Part shown: positions 60,074 to 64,000 of the stretch, one piece after another
Layout of the letters: every line of letters starts with the position of its first letter
Position numbering within the stretch: the first letter of the stretch is position 1
Source of the DNA: Plantago major
Lineage: Eukaryota; Streptophyta; Magnoliopsida; Lamiales; Plantaginaceae
DNA: 64,000 nucleotides
Direction of reading: 5' to 3'
Assembly: GCA_026545765.1 (NCBI GenBank)
Contig: CM048841.1
Location: forward strand, 88,704,636-88,768,635
The notes under the pieces: model-generated
Database searches by the model: none
Seen by the model: only the letters and a program-made list of their open reading frames with translations
What the model was told of the DNA's origin: nothing
Made by a program: the position numbers and the translations under genes

Positions 60074-61817
60074 CTAGGTCCTTTATGACGGATTGGACAT
60101 ATTTCCGTATCAACAAGTTTCCTATCCCAACTACCAAGTCAAAGCTGTCGGCATCACTGATGCTCTTGTCTGCTTTCTGGATCACTCTAGCAGTGGGTTT
60201 CACCCAAAGAACAGCCAGTTTTGCACCCGCCTCCTCTACTGGAGTCGCAACACTGGACTTAACTACCTCAACTATTTCATGTGGCCTAGTGTCCTGTGGT
60301 GCCTCAACCTGGGCTACCGCTTTGTTCTGACCACAGGTACAAGTGGTCACAACTGTCTTCACTATTCTCGGCTTGTCGAATGATACCTCCACATTAAGAA
60401 CCCTGTTGGTCTCTATGGTAGCTGGGAGCTTACCCCTTTCTCTCTGCTGAAGATGTCCAACCAAATCACTCAGAGTCTTCTCAAGCCGCCTCTGGGACTG
60501 CTCAATATTGTCAAACCTCTGGTCGTTCCTGCTCTGATTCTTCTGTGCCTCTGCCCAGAACCTTTCTGACCTCTCCATGTGATTACAGATCTCCTGATCG
60601 GCATTACCCTGCACTCTCATAGGCTGAACTTGAGTCTGAAATGGAACTTCTTTGGGCCGGAACACTTTGCTCTGTGGCGCATTCTCGTAGAAGTTATTTC
60701 CATAGCTCAAGTTGGCACGGTTCGGGTTAAAAGTTTGAATCCTGGGCCCTCCTGCGTTACCACCTTGGTTCCCCCTGTAGTTCCTTCTTGTCTAATGCAT
60801 GCAGTTGACTACCTCCGGAGTCGGGTTCTCATTCATAATCTCATGAAGCCTACACATGTTGGCACCATGCCCAAAATTGCCGCACAGATTGCACCTTTCA
60901 CTTACCTGTGATGCCGGGGCTGAGACATTGCGAAGCATCCTCATCTCCTTGATCTGTTCGGTCAGGTCGCAGGTACTAGGTCCCAGCGCCTCTTCCACCA
61001 ATTTCACCTCTGCTCTCCTGGATCTTCCACGTGTTCCCTTAAGCTGAGAGATAGCGGACAGTTTCTCGAAGGCCTCATTCAAAACTGCTGGGGATGATGT
61101 AACTATGGTCCCATTGACTGTCATATCCACCATATTTTGTGCCTCCCAATCCAATCCCTCATAAAACTTGCAGCACAAATCCATCTCACTCATCCTGTGG
61201 TGAGGGCACTGAGAGAGAGAGTTCAGAAACCGTTCCCTAGCCTCGTAGAAGCTCTCATCGCCAATCTGCATGAACTTCTCTATATGGGTCCGAAGCTGCC
61301 TAGTCTTCTCTGCAGGGTAGAACCTGTTCATAAATGCCATGTAAAGCTCATCCCAAGTCCGGAAAGACCCTTCATACTGGTTCAGAAGCCAACTCTTAGC
61401 CTTATCATGCATGCACATAGGAAAAATCTTCTTCCTAATCTCCTCATCAGTAACGGTGATCTCCCCAACAGTAAGCGGGATCCTAGCAATCAATGCCTAA
61501 AACTCTTTCAGGAACCTGATCACGTCTTCATTAGCCTTCCCATAGTACTTGGGTAGGTCATGGAAGTGATAAGCCTTGATCTCCATGTTCCTGGCTTCAT
61601 TAGAGAGCACAACAGCTGACCTCCCGGCCTTAATCTCACCAGGCTGCATGTAGGTTCCATAGGTGATCTCAGACACCTCAGCAATTGGTTGGTTAATCTC
61701 TGCGTTTCCTGCCATTTTGATTGTTGCTAAGTTCTGTCTCCTGAGCTGATGAATGTGTCTATCGATCTCGTTCACTGGAGCTTGCAAAGGTATTCCTTGT
61801 GATCTCCTGCCAAGCAT
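60074..61817 (-). pseudogene. Gypsy-C Gag with capsid and zinc knuckle, two in-frame stops
   Basis: A single frame from the ATG at 61817 to the solo LTR is broken only by stops at 61494-61496 (after FLKEF) and near 60789-60791 (after NCMH). The capsid region is clear: KAKSWLLNQYEGSFRTWDEL, FMNRFYPAEKT and QIGDESFYEARERFLNSLSQ. The zinc knuckle reads CNLCGNFGHGANMC (CX2CX4HX4C). A charged linker with QSRNDQRFDNIEQSQRRLEK follows. Gag would assemble particles; this is the only Gypsy capsid in the window. Confidence 0.88.
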
Positions 61818-61937
61818 AAACCTGTAGTGAAATCTACATAATCAAAAACCTCGAAGAATCTTAGTTTCCGTTAGTGTAACAAACAACATGTTGAAAAACA
61901 AACAAATAAAAATTCGAAATCAACCGCTACAATAGGA

Positions 61938-61965
61938 ATTGATTCCCCGGCAGCGGCGCCAAATT
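61938..61965 (-). other. Gypsy-C primer binding site
   Basis: The minus strand reads TTTGGCGCCGCTGCCGGGGA next to the 5' LTR, the same as in Gypsy-B, matching aspartate tRNA. Confidence 0.85.
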
Positions 61966-63112
61966 TGATATGCTCAAATTACTACTTAGGAGACAAGTAC
62001 AAAGCAGTTGCTGTAAATAAACAATGCTAACCACGAGATCGTTCCCTAAGGAATTATTAAGCTATCACAATGATTGAAAATAAACAGTACTTGTGAAACA
62101 ATGTTGATTTGTTTGAATTTGAGTACTTCTTAAAACTAGAAAACGGAAATTAGCAATGTAATTGATTTGAATGAATGAGGTAGAAGGAACACAGTATTTA
62201 CGATCAAGCAATGCTAATTCGCTCTAGGGATACGTTCATACTGTCGCACGGTCGTTGTACAGAAAACTATCAATTCAACATTTACCAAACGAGTTTGAAG
62301 ATATTTGAACTAGAGTAATCGTGGGTCGTCAATCCACGATCCTTAACCAAAACGTTTTAGAGAATCTTTGAACGAGAGTATTGAATTGAAGGGTTTTTAC
62401 GAAGATCTTTGAACGAGCCTAACCTATATGAACGATTTCAAACCCTAGAAGCGAATACGCAAAGTTATCACGCAACTACCATGTTCGGAGTGATTTAGCT
62501 ACTCATAATTGAAGCAAGGATGAAAGAATACAAGATATTGCTCATGTTTAACACAAACAGGATGATAATCGCATGCAAGCTCAAACAATTCGAGAAACAG
62601 AATAAGAACGAATTGAATAAGATAAAACATAGAGATTTACCACAGTAATCAGGGATTGGATATCAATCCTTCGATGAATAATCAAAATCAAGCTCCAAAT
62701 TGTTATCAATGTCAAAGTATGAATGTGTGGAGCCTCCTCTATCGACTAGGTTAAAAGAAGTATATCGAAAGAACCCTAATTCTAAGCTAATAAGGAAAAT
62801 CAAACGCTGGATTCCGACGCTCGCCGCGGCGGACAAGATTCTCGCAGCGGCGAGCCTTCTTTAATCGCAGAAGATATACATTCGTTAAATCTCGCCGCGG
62901 GGAGCCTTCTTGCAATTTCCAGCTTCAAGCTCGTAAAATCTCGCCGCGGCGAGCCATGCTAAGTAGCTTGTCCTCATTTAGCTCAAAAGACATCGATTCC
63001 TGCAAAATGTAAAGAAAACACCAAAGCGTAAAAACGAACTAAAAAGACTATAAAACTATAGACAAAGATCGCTAAAAAGGACCAAATGAGACTCTAAATT
63101 ATAGTCTCATCA
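61966..63112 (-). repeat. Gypsy-C 5' LTR (1,147 bp)
   Basis: It pairs with 51641-52783. Palindrome-class copies occur at about 62820, 62895 and 62938. It is followed by TGCGA and a GA microsatellite. Confidence 0.93.
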
Positions 63113-63115
63113 TGC

Positions 63116-63138
63116 GAGAGAGAGAGAGAGAGAGAGAG
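63116..63138. repeat. (GA)n microsatellite
   Basis: About eleven GA units lie directly beside the Gypsy-C insertion site within the Sirevirus. Confidence 0.9.
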
Positions 63139-63223
63139 GTTAAAACCTAATGCAGACTTATACACCACTATCAGTCTATAGTGTTAGCCAGTGGTGTTAT
63201 GTCAACACTTGTGTTTCTAGACC

Positions 63224-63817
63224 TCAGACATCACACATACAAAGAGACTTCCTCAGATTGAAGAATCTCTCATGATTTAATGGATTAGTAAATATATCAG
63301 CAACAATATGTGTGGCTTCTATTAATTCTATGATGAATGATCTACGTATGCAGGTGTCACTCATGCAATCACAACATATTTGGAGGGGGTCACTCTGTAC
63401 ATCATAGTCAAGTAGCATATGATTCAGCCATGCTCTCAGGTTTACACGACTTCCTGCTGCTAGGTTTTCAGTTTCAGCAGTGGAAAGAGACACACACTTC
63501 TGTTTCTTATTGTACCATGAGACAAGATTATTACCTAAATCTGAACACCCACCACTTACCGATTTTATGTCGTCTAAATCTCTAGCCTTGTCAGAATCAC
63601 CAGTCCCAACTAAGTTGGAGTCAGTATTTCTTGAGTAATCAATGTCCACATTGACACTTCCAGAGATGTACATCAGGATCATCTTGACAACATTATGGTA
63701 AGACAAGTGGGGATTGGTTTGGTTCCCGGTACAAGTATACACTGCATATATAAGGTTAGAAGGGGTTACTGAGGGACACAACAGGCAATCAATCAAATTC
63801 CTGTCAAGTGTAAACAT
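63224..63817 (-). pseudogene. Sirevirus pol C-terminus: RNase H domain
   Basis: The text SNLVGTGDSDKARDLDDIKS, NNLVSWYNKKQKCVSLSTAE and TENLAAGS is a Copia RNase H, ending IEATHIVADIFTNPLNHERF. The usual RTKHIDIRHHFIRD segment is mostly missing (RRSFIIELIEA), a small deletion. The upstream pol lies beyond a frame break near 63817 and past the window end. Confidence 0.83.
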
Positions 63818-64000
63818 AACACTGCAGACATATTCTCAGCATTCCATTTCAAAGATGCAAGCAGATCATCATGCAGATGTTTCACAAGTGAATCAACAGT
63901 AGATTCTCCAATCATCCATGTATTGAGGGAACCTGTCACAGAGTAAACACATATAGGGGGTGTGATAGATACATACCGATTTACCAGAAGTCGATACACA
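63818..64000 (-). other. Upstream Sirevirus pol region, frame broken
   Basis: The text on the minus strand continues the element, but I cannot recognise a conserved motif in this short piece. The frame reading TGSLNTWMIGESTVDSLVKH has no clear match. Confidence 0.35.

Larger units (their letters stand above)
51641..63112 (-). mobile_element. Gypsy-C: Gag/protease-only Gypsy element with an accessory ORF, no RT or integrase
   Basis: LTRs of 1,143 bp (51641-52783) and 1,147 bp (61966-63112) read TGATGAGACTATAATTT... to ...GAGCATATCA on the minus strand. The flanks TGCAA and TGCGA are a target duplication with one change. An aspartate tRNA primer site (GGCGCCGCTGCCGGGG) and a GGTTTGGGGAG purine tract are present. 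On the minus strand it encodes Gag, protease and a plant-transposon-protein-like ORF. No RT, RNase H or integrase text occurs anywhere inside. LTR, primer site and 3' non-coding region resemble Gypsy-B. It was later hit by a Mutator-like element and two solo LTRs. Confidence 0.93.
48430..64000 (-). mobile_element. Sirevirus-like Copia element on the minus strand, split by Gypsy-C and leaving the window
   Basis: Removing Gypsy-C (51641-63112) brings together the end of a Copia pol gene (63224-63817), a short spacer, an accessory ORF (49491-50609), a purine tract and a 3' LTR. An extra ORF between pol and the 3' LTR is typical of Sireviruses. The 5' part lies past 64000. Confidence 0.72.

Noticed and set aside
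60028-61556. Plus-strand proteins of 96-139 residues
   Set aside because: They are antisense shadows of the Gypsy-C Gag frame.

Overview
This window is flowering-plant nuclear DNA dominated by transposable elements. The evidence is one intact plant-type ARF1 GTPase gene with GT-AG introns, plant-specific Cassandra, Copia, Gypsy, LINE, CACTA and Mutator-like elements, Stowaway-like MITEs, and generally AT-rich spacers. I cannot narrow the species from sequence alone. Only two non-transposon genes are visible: ARF1 (coding exons 10461-12467, + strand) and a small predicted secreted cysteine-rich protein (16108-16803, + strand). Nearly everything else is transposon sequence, nested several layers deep.

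Layout, left half. 1-1871 is the 3' end of a LINE with a poly(A) tail. 2391-~8930 is a Cassandra element (a miniature LTR element whose LTRs contain 5S-rRNA-derived sequence). Its 5' LTR is split by an unknown ~650 bp insert, and its 3' LTR is split by a full-length Copia element (3511-8768, target duplication GGAAT). ARF1 follows, then two Stowaway-like MITEs (13361-13468, 14325-14566), a 905 bp Mutator-like element with a large hairpin centre (14623-15527), and the cysteine-rich gene. A second Cassandra LTR (17673-23118) is split by another Copia element (17835-22948, target duplication GTGAC), which is itself split by a 3,050 bp Mutator-like element (18432-21481, perfect 9 bp target duplication). 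A broken duplicate of ARF1, with introns, lies at 24004-25995.

Layout, right half. A truncated minus-strand Copia element (26017-30605) abuts part of a Gypsy LTR (30646-31114). A plus-strand Gypsy integrase remnant (32130-34390) follows. Gypsy-B (35037-43525, minus strand, target duplication CAATC) carries reverse transcriptase, RNase H and integrase but lacks a capsid gene. A CACTA element lies at 44726-48429. A Sirevirus-like Copia element on the minus strand (3' LTR near 48430-49343, accessory ORF 49491-50609, pol end 63224-63817, continuing past the window) is interrupted by Gypsy-C (51641-63112). Gypsy-C has related LTRs and 3' region to Gypsy-B, but carries gag, protease and a 'plant transposon protein'-like ORF with no reverse transcriptase or integrase. 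Gypsy-C is in turn split by a 762 bp Mutator-like element and two solo LTRs.

The most interesting points are: both Copia insertions fall inside the 5S-derived promoter module of Cassandra LTRs; Gypsy-B and Gypsy-C look like complementary partners; the same accessory protein domain occurs in a Copia and a Gypsy element; a GC-rich 12 bp palindrome recurs through the Gypsy LTRs; and an unrecognised eight-cysteine secreted protein gene is present. Boundaries given with exact target duplications are firm. Those marked approximate are not.
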